A stretch of DNA of 64,000 nucleotides from Macrothele yani. Lineage: Eukaryota; Arthropoda; Arachnida; Araneae; Macrothelidae. Location: the NCBI GenBank assembly GCA_039090855.1, contig CM077011.1, positions 19,593,001-19,657,000 of the forward strand, written 5' to 3'. The notes below the pieces were generated by a model, which saw only the letters and a list, made by a program, of their open reading frames with translations, did no database searches and had not been told where the DNA came from. The position numbers and the translations under genes were made by a program. How positions within the stretch are numbered: position 1 is the first letter of the stretch; the number at the start of each line of letters is the position of its first letter. Positions 55,076 to 64,000 of this stretch are shown here, piece by piece.

Positions 55076-55570
55076 TCGACTCATTTAATGCGCTACGTGC
55101 GTGGACCAAACTGGGTACTAATTTTCCCCCAGATGGTACGGCCGCGACGCTGTGTGCGCACCATCACTGACTCAGCTACCCATTTCATGTAGGACTTGCG
55201 TCGACAAAGAGAGGTCAAGGCCCAAAACATATACAGCGGATCCGCCTGCTGGGCAGGCCGCAGAAAGGGAAGGATTGAGAGCAAGTCTAGCTACTTTGAC
55301 AGAACAGTTTGAAAGTGAGAGACAACACAGGAGATGGCGCCACCGTACAAGTACAAATTTGCTCATTGAAGGGAGGGAGAAATTATAGGGGGCTTAGGAA
55401 TGAAAACATATATATGTAACCGGAAGAGGGCGTCACTTAATGTGCTCGTCACGGCAGATATTCAGCGATTGTTAGCAAATCATAGCAGCACGGAAGATCA
55501 GACCAGGATCGAACCTGGGGACACTCAATCAGTAGTCTGTTCCGCTAACCACTAAGCCATCCGCAGCTCG
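55076..55570 (-). mobile_element. 495-bp tRNA-headed retroposon with 15-bp target duplication
   Basis: TTGTCAAATGCCCGT occurs at 55061-55075 and again at 55571-55585, marking a clean insertion into the LINE. On the reverse strand the element begins with a tRNA-like head: CTGCGGATGGCTTAGTGGTT, AGCGG, then B-box CAGGTTCGATCCTGG. About 420 bp of unrelated body follow (GACGCCCTCTTCCGGTTACA, GTGGCGCCATCTCCTGTGTT), ending without a poly-A tract. It differs from SINE-A and SINE-B. A 78-codon frame inside it is not a gene. Confidence 0.85.
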
Positions 55571-55677
55571 TTGTCAAATGCCCGTGTATCAGAGTGTAAT
55601 TGTTAATATTCTGACAGACGTCAGAGAAATATTGTTACTGCAAAAGAGATAAATGGTCTTTTGTGTGCTGGAGCGAT

Positions 55678-55910
55678 TTTCTTTTTTTTTTTTTTTTTTT
55701 TGATTGGAGGTTTAACGACCACCGTGAGCAACTCAATGGGCCATAAGCAGTCGCCCGTCCCTAATTTAGGGTCACTGGTTCCAGGGAAGGGAGAGAACCA
55801 GTGCCGTAAGACAAACACTACATCCACGCCTCACCGGGATTCGAACCCGGACCCCGTTCGGACGAATGATCAGAGGCCATCACTTAGACCACTGCGCCAC
55901 CGGGGCAGCA
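55678..55910 (-). mobile_element. SINE-A, reverse strand, with 10-bp target duplication
   Basis: Reverse orientation: the poly-T tail comes first, then GGAGGTTTAACGACCACCGT, GGGATTCGAACCCGGACC and CCACTGCGCCACCGGGGCAG. CTGGAGCGAT flanks it at 55668-55677 and 55911-55920. Confidence 0.95.
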
Positions 55911-56417
55911 CTGGAGCGATGTGCTACTTACGGGAGGTTTGGGGAACGTTGTGCGGAACGAAGATAGGTTGAAAATGTTTAACGTGAAGCAAAATATTGT
56001 TGGTAAGTCGTGGCAATTATTCTGAGGTGGCTTGGCCTTGATGAAATAATGTGTGGCGATATGCTTACTAAGAGAATTTAGTCTGTACCTCAGTTATCCT
56101 TTACCTTTCCTGCTGCCAGCCAGTTGGGCAGGAAAAAAAGGTAGAGGAACGCTAAGGAAATCATGGGAGGACCAGTTTCAGAATTTATTGCATAAAAGGT
56201 GCTATGCATGAAGAACAAAATATTTTGTGTGAAATATGTGATAAAAGCCACCAAAGCTCGAGTTGTGTGCTGAGAACGCTGTACATGGAAGTGTTTGATA
56301 CATCAACAGTAAACAAAATCTAGTTTCATCAGTGTTAAACTTTATTCTGAAAGATGAGCTTTCGTTGCGGAACTAATCTCTGAATCTCTGAGAACAGCCT
56401 AGTTACATGCATGTATG

Positions 56418-56622
56418 TGCTGCTACAGCGGTGGCCAAGTTGTTTGAGAAGTTGCCTTCGGACCAGTAATCCCTGATGATTCATGAGTGATGAGCCTGTC
56501 GAATGGCTCTGGCTCTGTCTCTTCTCCGGAACCGGTGGATTTGAATTAGGGTTGTAAAACTGCTTATAACCTTTCCAGTTTCTAATGGTGGCTATTAAAA
56601 CCTGGAACAAAAAATACATCAG
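56418..56622 (+). mobile_element. SINE-A, diverged
   Basis: TACAGCGGTGGCCAAGTTGT (head), CTTCGGACCAG, GGCTCTGGCTCTGTCTCTTC, AATTAGGGTTGTAAAACTGC, GGTGGCTATTAAAACCTGGA and an A-rich tail. The block order matches SINE-A although the B-box region is degraded. Confidence 0.75.
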
Positions 56623-57094
56623 ATTTTTTGTTGAATAATTGCTGAATTATTTTCTTTTATCATACCACTATGAACACGGTATTTTACAAAGACTATTGAT
56701 CTAATCAATGTGGACTGAAATTATTATTAGAGAAAGAATTAGTTCCGCTATTGTCGAAGATTAGTCTGGGTCAATTAATATTCAAGATTGACGGACGTTC
56801 GGTAACGGATAGGAATGACTACTGTAGGCCAATATCCATGAATATCAAATTGTAGTTGATATAAAGCGAATACCAGTATCCTGTTAATGCCACAAATAAT
56901 ATCACTACAGAAACAGTTTCTGAGTATTTTCTAGGAAAATATTACGTGTCAAAAATACACTGTAAAGAGTAGTGCTTATGAAATTTCAGGAACTGTTCCA
57001 AGAGGTTTGAGTCGATCTTTTCGCACAATTACATTGGATCCTAGCCATTATTGGTATTATATGGTCGTTGCTCCAGTAAATAAAAACACACACA
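56623..57094. other. Unassigned stretch
   Basis: No recognisable gene or repeat. Confidence 0.45.
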
Positions 57095-57374
57095 TACCAA
57101 GGTGGCTCAAAAGTTCATCCATTTCACTGCTAAAAGTTTAATGCTGCAAGTAAGACACGCACCCTCATCTCATTCTGCAAAGTGCTGGCCTTTTTTGGAT
57201 AGCCCACTTTCAACGTTCCACTAGAGCCAAAATACATCTGCCGTACCACTCGTCGACAGGTACCGAGGATAGGAACTCTCTGATTCCAGACTCCACATCC
57301 ACTACAGAAGCCAAGTGCTGTCCTTTTAGGAAATGGGGCATGGAAGGAAATAGGTGGTAGTCGGATGGATTCGG

Positions 57375-57925
57375 TCTGTTTGGAGGATCGGGAAAAACCG
57401 GGCAGTATGGAGAATGGGGCAAGTCCTACCTGTATGGAGAAAGTTCGGTCTGTATTGAGAATGGGGGAAAGTCCGGGCTGTATGGAGGATAGGGAAATTC
57501 CGGGCTGTATGCAGGACGGGGAAAGTTCGGACTGTATGGAGGCTGGGGAAAGTCCGGGCTGTGCGCAGGATGGGGAAAGTCCGGGCTGTATGGAGGATGT
57601 GGCAAGTATGGTCTGTATGGAGGATGAGGAAAGTTCAGGCTGTATGGAGGATAGGGAAGTTTCGACTGTATGGAGGATGGGGAAAGTCCGGGCTGTATGG
57701 AGTATGGGAAAGTCCGGGCTGTACGCAGGATGAGGAAGTCCCGGCTGTCTGGGAGATGGGGAAATCCGGGCTGCATGCAGGGACGGGGAAAGTCCGGGCT
57801 GTATGGAGGATGTGGCAAGTATGGTCTGTATGGAGGATGAGGAAAGTTCAGGCTGTATGGGGGACAGGGAAGTTTCGACTGTATGGAGGATGAGGAAATC
57901 CGGGCTGTATGGAGGATGAGGCAAG
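57375..57925 (-). repeat. 27-bp minisatellite encoding the mariner PHPPYSPDF motif
   Basis: About 20 units of 27 bp, forward strand GGGCTGTATGGAGGATGGGG plus AAAGTCC. In the transposase frame one unit reads PHPPYSPDF, exactly the segment that precedes the third catalytic Asp in mariners. Because 27 is nine codons, the frame stays open through much of the array. Confidence 0.93.
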
Positions 57926-58321
57926 ATCTCAGATTTTAATTCCTGTAGTTTTCTGAGGAAAAATCTGGAGTTGGAACTTGGGACATCATCCACCTACAGC
58001 ACCGACCGCATCCTAGAGATGAGGGCTGGATAGCGTTGGAGCAGAGCAATAATGGACGCCCTGGAGTTGTTCTGCATAGAAGTTATAGGGCACAACCCAA
58101 CCATCTGGCACGATTTACCAATGCACAGTACCCTCATAATTCCGCCAAATGCGCGGTATGACTTTCTTTTCAAAACGTCCTCTTTTTTACCACCGGCTAT
58201 GCTTTTTAATTTCGCCTCAGCCACCGGTTCCCAGTTGTAGGATAACGTAAATATATACGCTTTTCATCACCTATTACGATGTGATGCCAAACCTTTCCGT
58301 CCTGTAGATTTGATAGGAAAC

Positions 58322-58533
58322 TTAGAGTGAGAGAGAGAGATAGAGAGATGGAGAGATGGAGAGAGAGAGAAGAGATGGAGAGATGGAGAGAGGGAGAGAG
58401 AGATGGAGATGGAGAGAGAGATAGATGGAGAGAGACGGATGGAGAGAGAGAGATGGAGAGAGAGAGAGAGATGTAGAGAGAGAGATGGAGAGTGAGAAAG
58501 ATGGAGAGAGAGAGAGATGGAGAGAGAGAGACG

Positions 58534-58565
<32 letters not shown>

Positions 58566-58625
58566 GAGAAAGAGAGAGAGCGAGAGAGAAAGAGAGAGAG
58601 CGAGAGAGCGAGAGAGAGAGAGAAG
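58322..58625. repeat. (GA)n microsatellite with GATGGAGA variants
   Basis: GAGAGAGATGGAGA-type repeats over about 300 bp, inside the mariner between the VPHE motif and the first catalytic Asp. Long Arg/Glu or Ser/Leu frames here are artefacts. Confidence 0.97.
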
Positions 58626-59167
58626 ACGTTGTTCAACCAGCTGGGGGAAAATTCGTGGGGTACCACGCAATGGAGCCTAAAGCAGAAACCAAGCTGGTTC
58701 AAGTGACAAAAGATGGTGGATTGGGAAAACCTTACATCAGCTAACAATTATCGTACACTGGTACGAGGGCTCGATGTAATAGCTTCCATTAGGATGTCAG
58801 TGTTGGTGGTCGTTGGTCCTCCTGACCTCGGTTTGGCTTCGAGAGAATGGTGCCCAAAGCATTGAAGCGCAGGAACCACTTTTGTGCAGTACTGCTGTTC
58901 ACTGGTTACTCGCCTTCGACTGCACAGGATTTTCTCGCTGCTGCAGTCGAGTTCAACCCTTTTTCTTTCAATAATGGCATAGTATCACTCGAACAGCATA
59001 TTTATCATACGTCATCCACTACTCGCCTGATAAGGTATTGTGGTTCTGTGCGACATGCACGTCATTAGCCTCGTGTGTTCCCTGTCGACGCTGTCACGCG
59101 TTTCAAACCGGAATGTAGAACATCATGCGAAACTCTAAATTGGATGAACATTTGACTCACCCTGATA

Positions 59168-59640
59168 CCATTTATTTTGGTAAATATACAGAAATTGTTA
59201 TAGTATTAACTCACGTTATTGAAATCCAGGAGTGTTTTCTTGATTAACACTTCGGAATACGATTGAAGTGATTACTTTCGAGTAATATATATCAGTTTGA
59301 CATACTGTAATAAAAAAGTGTTATTAGTTGATAAATATCCTCGATTTCGATTGGAATCCAGGAATGATTTTCTCCTATTAACGTAAGAGTCTGATTGAAA
59401 TACAGGAATATATTTTTTTTTTTGGAATTATATATGAGGAGTCAAATGGGACGTTAATTTAGATCTCAGAATCTTCATGATGTTTAATAATATTTTCAGT
59501 CGAGGAATATCTACGAAGTATTACATCCAGGAATAAATACGAGCCATTAATATTTAGAAAAAAATGTCTTTTAACATGAGGGAATGACAAAGTTGTATCA
59601 ATTCCTAGAAACACACTGAAAGGACAATTGTTTATGCACA
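59168..59640. other. Unassigned A/T-rich stretch
   Basis: No recognisable gene; weak internal similarity (ATTGAAATCCAGGA-like strings near 59217, 59350 and 59395) may be an old tandem repeat. Confidence 0.4.
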
Positions 59641-59654
59641 CCTATCTAATAAAG

Positions 59655-60560
59655 AGTGGTTAGGTTCCTCCTTTTGCCATTACAACAGCAGCGACAAGTA
59701 GTAGCATGGACTCAACCAGATGTCGGAAACTTACGGATGGTATTGTAACTTCTGATTCAAGGTCAGCAGTCCTTAAAGAGCCAACAGCTGCTGGTGGAAT
59801 ATCTTTGTGGTAGCAATATTCGTCCCACAGATATTCAATTAGGTTCAGATCCGGAGAGTGCGAGGACCATTCGAGGGTTGTAAACTCAATGGAAATTTCA
59901 TCCTTAGAAGAAATCTTCAAACAAGTCTTTCCACAAACGAGAACAACGAGACGGGCCTTTTTTTTGAAAGGGGGAAGGGCAAAGTACGGCATCCTGCTTT
60001 GGTAAACGGATGTCCACGAATGGGTGTAGAAGGTCAGCGAATACCAGCATTGACTTTTGCGGTGACCATGGCGTCAGTAGGCACAAGGCATCCATATTTT
60101 GCGGACGTAAACACGCTCAGGAACATTGCACTGCGTGGACCTGCCTGGAATACTGAGGCTTCAATGTTGAGCGTCGTGTGGATATACCCTGCACGTACAC
60201 TCTATGGTAGGAACGTTGTAGTTTGAGCCCTCGATCTGTCCCATCAGGCTACCCGTTCCCAGTTTTCAACGATCCAATGAGAATGTTCTTTTGCCCTACT
60301 TCAGCTCAGCGACATTCTATTAACAGGGTGATGGGTGTGACTTTGGCTGCAATATCAAGATCGTGCAACTGTACATCAGTGAGCCTTTTACAAACTTTGA
60401 CAGATGTCCCGTCTTTGAATGCAGACGTTATTCTCTCCACTGGACCCCACCGTTTGGAATTTACAAAACGAAAGAGGCCGCACTTACCACGAGAACACAT
60501 GATAACATTTTCCCCAAAGGCTGCAAATTTTTATGAAGCCTTGTTACACACATGCGTGAG
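59655..60560 (-). pseudogene. Tc1-like transposase remnant
   Basis: Reverse strand. 59992-59660 contains FTTLEWSSHSPDLNLIEYLW followed by DE, including the catalytic Glu. Then come ESEVTIPSVSFRHLVESMLL and AAVVMAKGGT, the canonical C-terminus of many Tc1 transposases. 60500-60306 includes DGTSVKVCKRLTDVQLHDLD, probably from the DNA-binding half. The first two catalytic Asp blocks are not recognisable. The termini were not found. Confidence 0.8.
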
Positions 60561-61214
60561 GCGTGTAAGGAACAGCGCTGAGTTAGTCTCAATTTGAAGT
60601 GCCTGAACCCGAGGTCGTCTGAGTTCGAAATATGTTTCCGACCGAGTTCGAATTTTATATTGCAAGATAGAGCCCGAACCCGAACGAGCTCGGAAATCCT
60701 TACTAACCAATTTAGGCTTTAATAGAAAAAGAAACTTCTCTTTCAGACTTCCACTCTCATCTCCCTGCAATTAACCGATGGCATTTTCTGTTGGAGAGTG
60801 GAAAAGGGCCTCTACCTGTTTTTTACAGTACAGCCGCCCGATTTTCTTTGTCCATTCGTTTCCTCCTGAAATGCTTCTGGCGGTCGGAGATCAAGAAAGA
60901 TCGGCGGCTCTGCAACCTACGTACGTTGCTGAAAAGTATTTGTTGCCGCGTGGAGGGACAAGGCAACATTTCGTCGGCGTGCTGTTTATTATCTAGAATG
61001 TATAGTTCTTGAAGAAGGCGTTTCCCTCTCCGCAGAAATCCACTAGTGCGTAACCTATGGCATTTGCTACACAAGCTCGGAATAAATTGCCCTTCAGAAT
61101 AGCCTTTCACCATTGCCCATCCAGACCACAGTTCTCAGATAATTTTCTTCACAAGGGTAAATTGTAAGGAAAGTTTCATTATCGAAATCATACAAAACCA
61201 CATTTAAAGGAAAA
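60561..61214. other. Unassigned stretch
   Basis: Frames of up to 96 codons without motifs. A GAGCCCGAACCCGAACGAGC string at about 60670 has a degenerate counterpart at 61484-61500; see findings. Confidence 0.4.
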
Positions 61215-61485
61215 TTCTTTCTCTATTTTTTTCTCTTTCTCTCTCTGTATCTCTCTGTCTCTCTCTCTCTCTCTCTTCTCTCTCTCTGTCTCTCCATTTC
61301 TTCTTTCTCTTTCTCTGTCTCTGTATATCTCTGTCTCTCTCTTTCTCTCTCTCTCTGGCTCTCTCTTCTCTCTCTGCCTCTCTCTTCTCTCTTATCTCTT
61401 TCTATATTTCTCTCTCTCACTCTCTTTTCTCTGTCTGTCTCTTTCTCTATTCTCTATTTCTCATTCTCTTTCTCCCTCTCTCGGA
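61215..61485. repeat. (CT)n microsatellite
   Basis: About 270 bp of TCTC repeats with TCTGTCTC and TTCTC interruptions. Reverse-strand Arg/Glu-rich frames are artefacts. Confidence 0.97.
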
Positions 61486-61578
61486 GCCCGAGCCTGAACT
61501 GCAGTAAATATTATGCAACTCGATCCCGATTCAGGCCCCGGCTCATCACATTTCAGCACTGATTCCGAAGTCCTAGAC

Positions 61579-62355
61579 AAAAAGGTGGGGAACGTTTTTA
61601 TGTTGGTAGGCCGCATCAAGTTAGCTGTAATCTAACAAGGCCACATTCAAGAAACTTTAATTAGATAGACTTCGAAATGTACATTATTTTGTAAATATAT
61701 TTTTATGTACTATCTTCAAAACATGAAAAACACATTGTTAATTCTAAAGTGAACTGAACTTTGTTGTTACTGCTTTTTGTTGGAAAGCATTTGAGTATTT
61801 GGTTGCAACTTGGAGATCCGCACGTTTAGCTGATCGTCTAGATGAGTTTCCCTCATTTGCGACCTTATGGGCGTCTTGATTTAAGTTAGGTAGGAGAATA
61901 TAAATTCGCAGCAATAAGTGGTTGAAAAGAAAGAAAGCATTTATCGTGCATATTGCCGAAGGCGTGGGTATTTTATTGCATTTTTTCCATATTTTAACCG
62001 GATATTTCTTAGCGTCAAATAAGGACTTTAAAATGTCATCTTCTGAAAGCTACATCCATTCTATCTGTCGTTTTTTAGGAGTCTTAGAACGTAATCATGA
62101 GCATAGTAGGTGTCAAAATAGCCCTTATGACTTATTAATGTTTTAATTGTGGCCGTCAGTTAGAGAGCATCATTTTGTTGAATCACCTTTTACTCTTTGG
62201 CATTTTAAATACAGTTATTTTAAGATTAGAATAAAAATAATAAAAATCAGACAAAACATATTAATAAAAATAAAAGCATTTGTTGTGCAAAATTTAGATT
62301 CAGAATGACCTAGAAGACCCCATCTGACCTTAAGGCTGCAGGTTCTCCACACCTG
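61579..62355. mobile_element. Probable non-autonomous hAT element
   Basis: The left end reads AAAAAGGTGGGGAACG and the right end, reverse complemented, CAGGTGTGGAGAACCTG, both close to the CAGGGGTGGGGAAC-type terminus of many hAT elements. An 8-bp near-repeat flanks it: TCCTAGAC at 61571-61578 and TCCTGGAC at 62356-62363, the duplication length expected for hAT. The 777-bp interior is A/T-rich, with a 74-codon frame (61922-62146) that shows no transposase motif. Confidence 0.6.
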
Positions 62356-62363
62356 TCCTGGAC

Positions 62364-63438
62364 GTTTTGCAGCAGTAGAGACAAGCACCCATTACCAAGG
62401 CAACTCACTATGATTGTCATATTAAGCCGTTATCACAGTTGCGGATACGTTACAGCTGGTATGTATCTTGTCTACCTACAGCCCGCAAGGTTCTTGGTCA
62501 GCCGCATTTTTGATGTGAGGTAGGTCAGATTTGTGGATGCGTTCAGTCTGCACAATAAATTGTGCTCTCTGTGTATCTCTCATACCTTGAATTACGTTGG
62601 TGCTTCGAGCACATTAACCTTCCGGAGAGTCCACTTCCGTGTTCTGTGTGATTTTGCAGAAATTCTGAAAGCAAAGGTATTTTTCATTTTAGCATAGACT
62701 TTTAACAGTAAAACATTTGTGCATCAACAGTTAAGGTTTACTAGTTAGTTCAGCTTCCGTTATTAATATGTATTTCTTTAAAACTAGAATAATATGAAAC
62801 TATTCCCACAGCATATTAAATATTCTTATTTTTACAGATATTTCCAGATCAAACATGGCACTCCGGTATAGCTGCATCTTTGTTTCTGTTATTGAAGAAC
62901 AAGACACTTATTCGGAAATGCTGAATCATGCCCCTCGCGGTAGAATCTGTTTTAAAAGATTAAGTTTACTACAGCTTCTCTTAGATATGCCAATTATTTA
63001 GTTTAATATCTGTAATATCCTTTCGTGTCTCAACAACCTTCCCGAGAATCCCTTTGAGGATTGCCTGAACTCAGTTTTCGTGAAACGTCTGTTGGAAGTA
63101 GCTTCTATTCAACGCATCATACCGCAACTGCTAAAACTACTTTAATTACTCTCCTTTAAGAATTGGAAAGTGTTCAATAAAAATTGTCCTTCGTTACGAT
63201 ATGGAAGAGGAGATTTAAATGTTATAACATGAAACGGAAAAAAAAAGTATTTTAGTGTTTTTAAATAAATAAAGCATCATTGAAGAATATCCGATGTTAT
63301 CCTTATTTAAATGTTTCCGTACAACGTCCACTCAACGAATCTTGGAAAAACACATTGTTTTTCCGTTTGGATTTTTCTTTTTTTTTTTTAAGTTTTCTTT
63401 CATTTGGAATTTTTCAAATTTTTAATAATGCAGGTAGT
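62364..63438. other. Unassigned A/T-rich stretch
   Basis: No recognisable gene or repeat. Confidence 0.45.
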
Positions 63439-63439
63439 C

Positions 63440-63660
63440 CTTCTTGGATGGGGTTTTCACGTCCACCATGACCAAATCTAAGGGCTATGCAAACACTCAC
63501 TCATCCCTAATCCAGCGGTATGGGTTTCAGGTAGGGGATCTAGTCATTACCGTAAGACAAAAGCATCACCCATTTTTTATCCGTAACACCAACTAGGGTC
63601 CAGCTCGAAAGGCTAGTCAGCAATCTTCATCTCTGACAACTCGGACACAGGGGCGGCATA
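63440..63660 (-). mobile_element. SINE-A, strongly diverged, reverse strand
   Basis: Block order on the reverse strand matches SINE-A: the degraded head near 63645-63655 (ACAGGGGCGGCAT on the forward strand), CGTAAGACAAAAGCATCACC, ATCCCTAATCCAGCGG and GGGGTTTTCACGTCCACCAT near the tail. Confidence 0.65.
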
Positions 63661-63808
63661 AAACAGAAGTGACTAAATGAAATTAGAATAAATATCTGAA
63701 GTACTTGAAAAAGGACATAGCAAGTTCGACAACGTTATTGCCTAGTTTATTAACTGTGCTTACATACTTTTCTGTGAACTTTCTCATGGGAACACTTCAT
63801 TACTAATA

Positions 63809-64000
63809 CACGGTCGAGCTCCATTATTGTAACCACCAGTTCATATCCATAGTAACTGCCATGTGCAGCGCGGACAGAAGTTAGACGGGCTGAAAGTGAC
63901 TCAATAAGGTACTGAAAGGCGTTCACAGGTATGTGGAGACATGCTGAATGCAGTGTAGCTGACAGCTGTTGGAGGGTGCGTGGCGGAGGATCCATAGAGC
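63809..64000 (-). mobile_element. Tc1-like transposon, family A copy 3, cut by window end
   Basis: TA at 63807-63808, then CACGGTCGAGCTCCATTATT and GTAACCACCAG, the family A terminus. The reverse-strand frame (63995-63750) reads MDPPPRTLQQLSATLHSACL and AFQYLIESLSARLTSVRAAH, the C-terminal end of the transposase as in copies 1 and 2. The rest lies beyond the window. Confidence 0.88.

Larger units (their letters stand above)
54690..56240 (+). pseudogene. LINE reverse transcriptase remnant, split by two SINE insertions
   Basis: Three segments in order. 54740-55075: SKGELQSMSSLMYESCMKFK, then YEFTCLGSMFDKENKLGCEI, the part after the RT active site. 55586-55667: QSVIVNILTDVREILLLQKR, matching the region before the LYGSE-type motif. 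55921-56240: ILRWLGLDEIMCGDMLTKRI, then a K/R-rich GKKGRGTLRKSW, the C-terminal region. The interruptions are exact insertions with target duplications (55076-55570 and 55678-55910). The family is the one from which the 135-bp satellite at 47-49 kb is built. Many stops; inactive. Confidence 0.82.
57130..59060 (-). pseudogene. mariner D34D transposase interrupted by repeat expansion
   Basis: Reverse strand, 3' to 5' along the window. Near 58860-58800, a decayed DNA-binding linker (FGHHSLEAKPRSGGPTTT). 58747-58640: DVRFSQSTIFCHLNQLGF, then VVPHEFSPSWLNN. The GA microsatellite follows. 58325-58206: GKVWHHIVIGDEKRIYLRYP, the first catalytic Asp. 58224-58000: GIMRVLCIGKSC and PYNFYAEQL. 57993-57920: DDVPSSNSRFFLRKLQELKS, whose first Asp aligns with the second catalytic one, then EILPHPPYSPDF. 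Then the 27-bp array, and after it RPNPSDYHLFPSMPHFLKGQ with the third Asp, running to the terminal stop near 57138. The array separates the second and third Asp, which are normally 34 residues apart. Confidence 0.9.
57097..59165 (-). mobile_element. mariner-like transposon enlarged by internal tandem repeats
   Basis: TA at 57095-57096 and 59166-59167 flank inverted termini: CCAAGGTGGCTCAAAAGTTC at left and, reverse complemented, TCAGGGTGAGTCAAATGTTC at right, both followed by ATCCA. The length is 2069 bp instead of the usual 1.25-1.3 kb. The excess equals the 27-bp minisatellite (57375-57925) plus the GA microsatellite (58322-58625). Confidence 0.9.

Noticed and set aside
58425..58706. Arg/Glu-rich protein frames
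   Set aside because: They are translations of the GA microsatellite inside a mariner.

Overview
This is a eukaryotic, almost certainly arthropod, intergenic window made mostly of transposable elements (TEs), TE fragments and tandem repeats. I find no convincing host protein-coding gene and no intact cellular RNA gene. The arthropod call rests on the mix of several unrelated mariner and Tc1 families, RTE-type and other LINE pieces, a Penelope-like retroelement, many tRNA-derived SINEs and long satellite arrays, with no bacterial gene organisation. I cannot name the species; an arachnid or a polyneopteran insect would both fit. Almost every open reading frame longer than 60 codons is a decayed transposase or reverse transcriptase, or an accident of a tandem repeat whose period is divisible by three.

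Layout. 0-9 kb: a palindromic tRNA-like element (FB1), a Tc1 copy, two RTE tails placed tail to tail, a 39-bp minisatellite split by three tandem SINE units, a Tigger fragment and a Tc1 fragment. 9.8-18 kb: a 44-bp minisatellite abutting a mariner, a second mariner remnant, a full-length Tc1, a SINE, a 60-bp tandem repeat and another mariner. 18-28 kb: a LINE tail, SINEs, a second family of palindromic tRNA-like elements (FB2) with a 1.28-kb mariner close beside or inside it, a DUF4817-type transposon remnant and a 133-bp satellite. 28-40 kb: two full-length Tc1 elements, a near-perfect FB1 copy with 11-bp target duplications, a 140-bp satellite and an array of eight tRNA-like SINE heads. 40-49 kb: a nearly complete RTE retrotransposon, a second Tc1 copy, and a 135-bp satellite that reads as a multiplied piece of LINE reverse transcriptase. 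49-52 kb: a Penelope-like element with a GIY-YIG domain, inverted terminal repeats and a hammerhead-ribozyme-like motif in each. 52-64 kb: RTE and LINE fragments with nested SINEs, a mariner swollen by two internal tandem repeats, a Tc1 remnant, a probable non-autonomous hAT element and the start of a third Tc1 copy.

The strongest themes are: (1) tandem repeats that arose from TE coding sequence (the mariner PHPPYSPDF motif; a LINE segment); (2) palindromic tRNA-derived elements that mobilised as one unit; (3) tRNA-derived SINEs in tandem, satellite-like arrays; (4) the ribozyme-bearing Penelope element. Element boundaries come from terminal inverted repeats (TIRs) and target-site duplications (TSDs) read by eye. 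Family assignments come from motif recognition without database searches. SINE-A, SINE-B, FB1 and FB2 are labels used only here.
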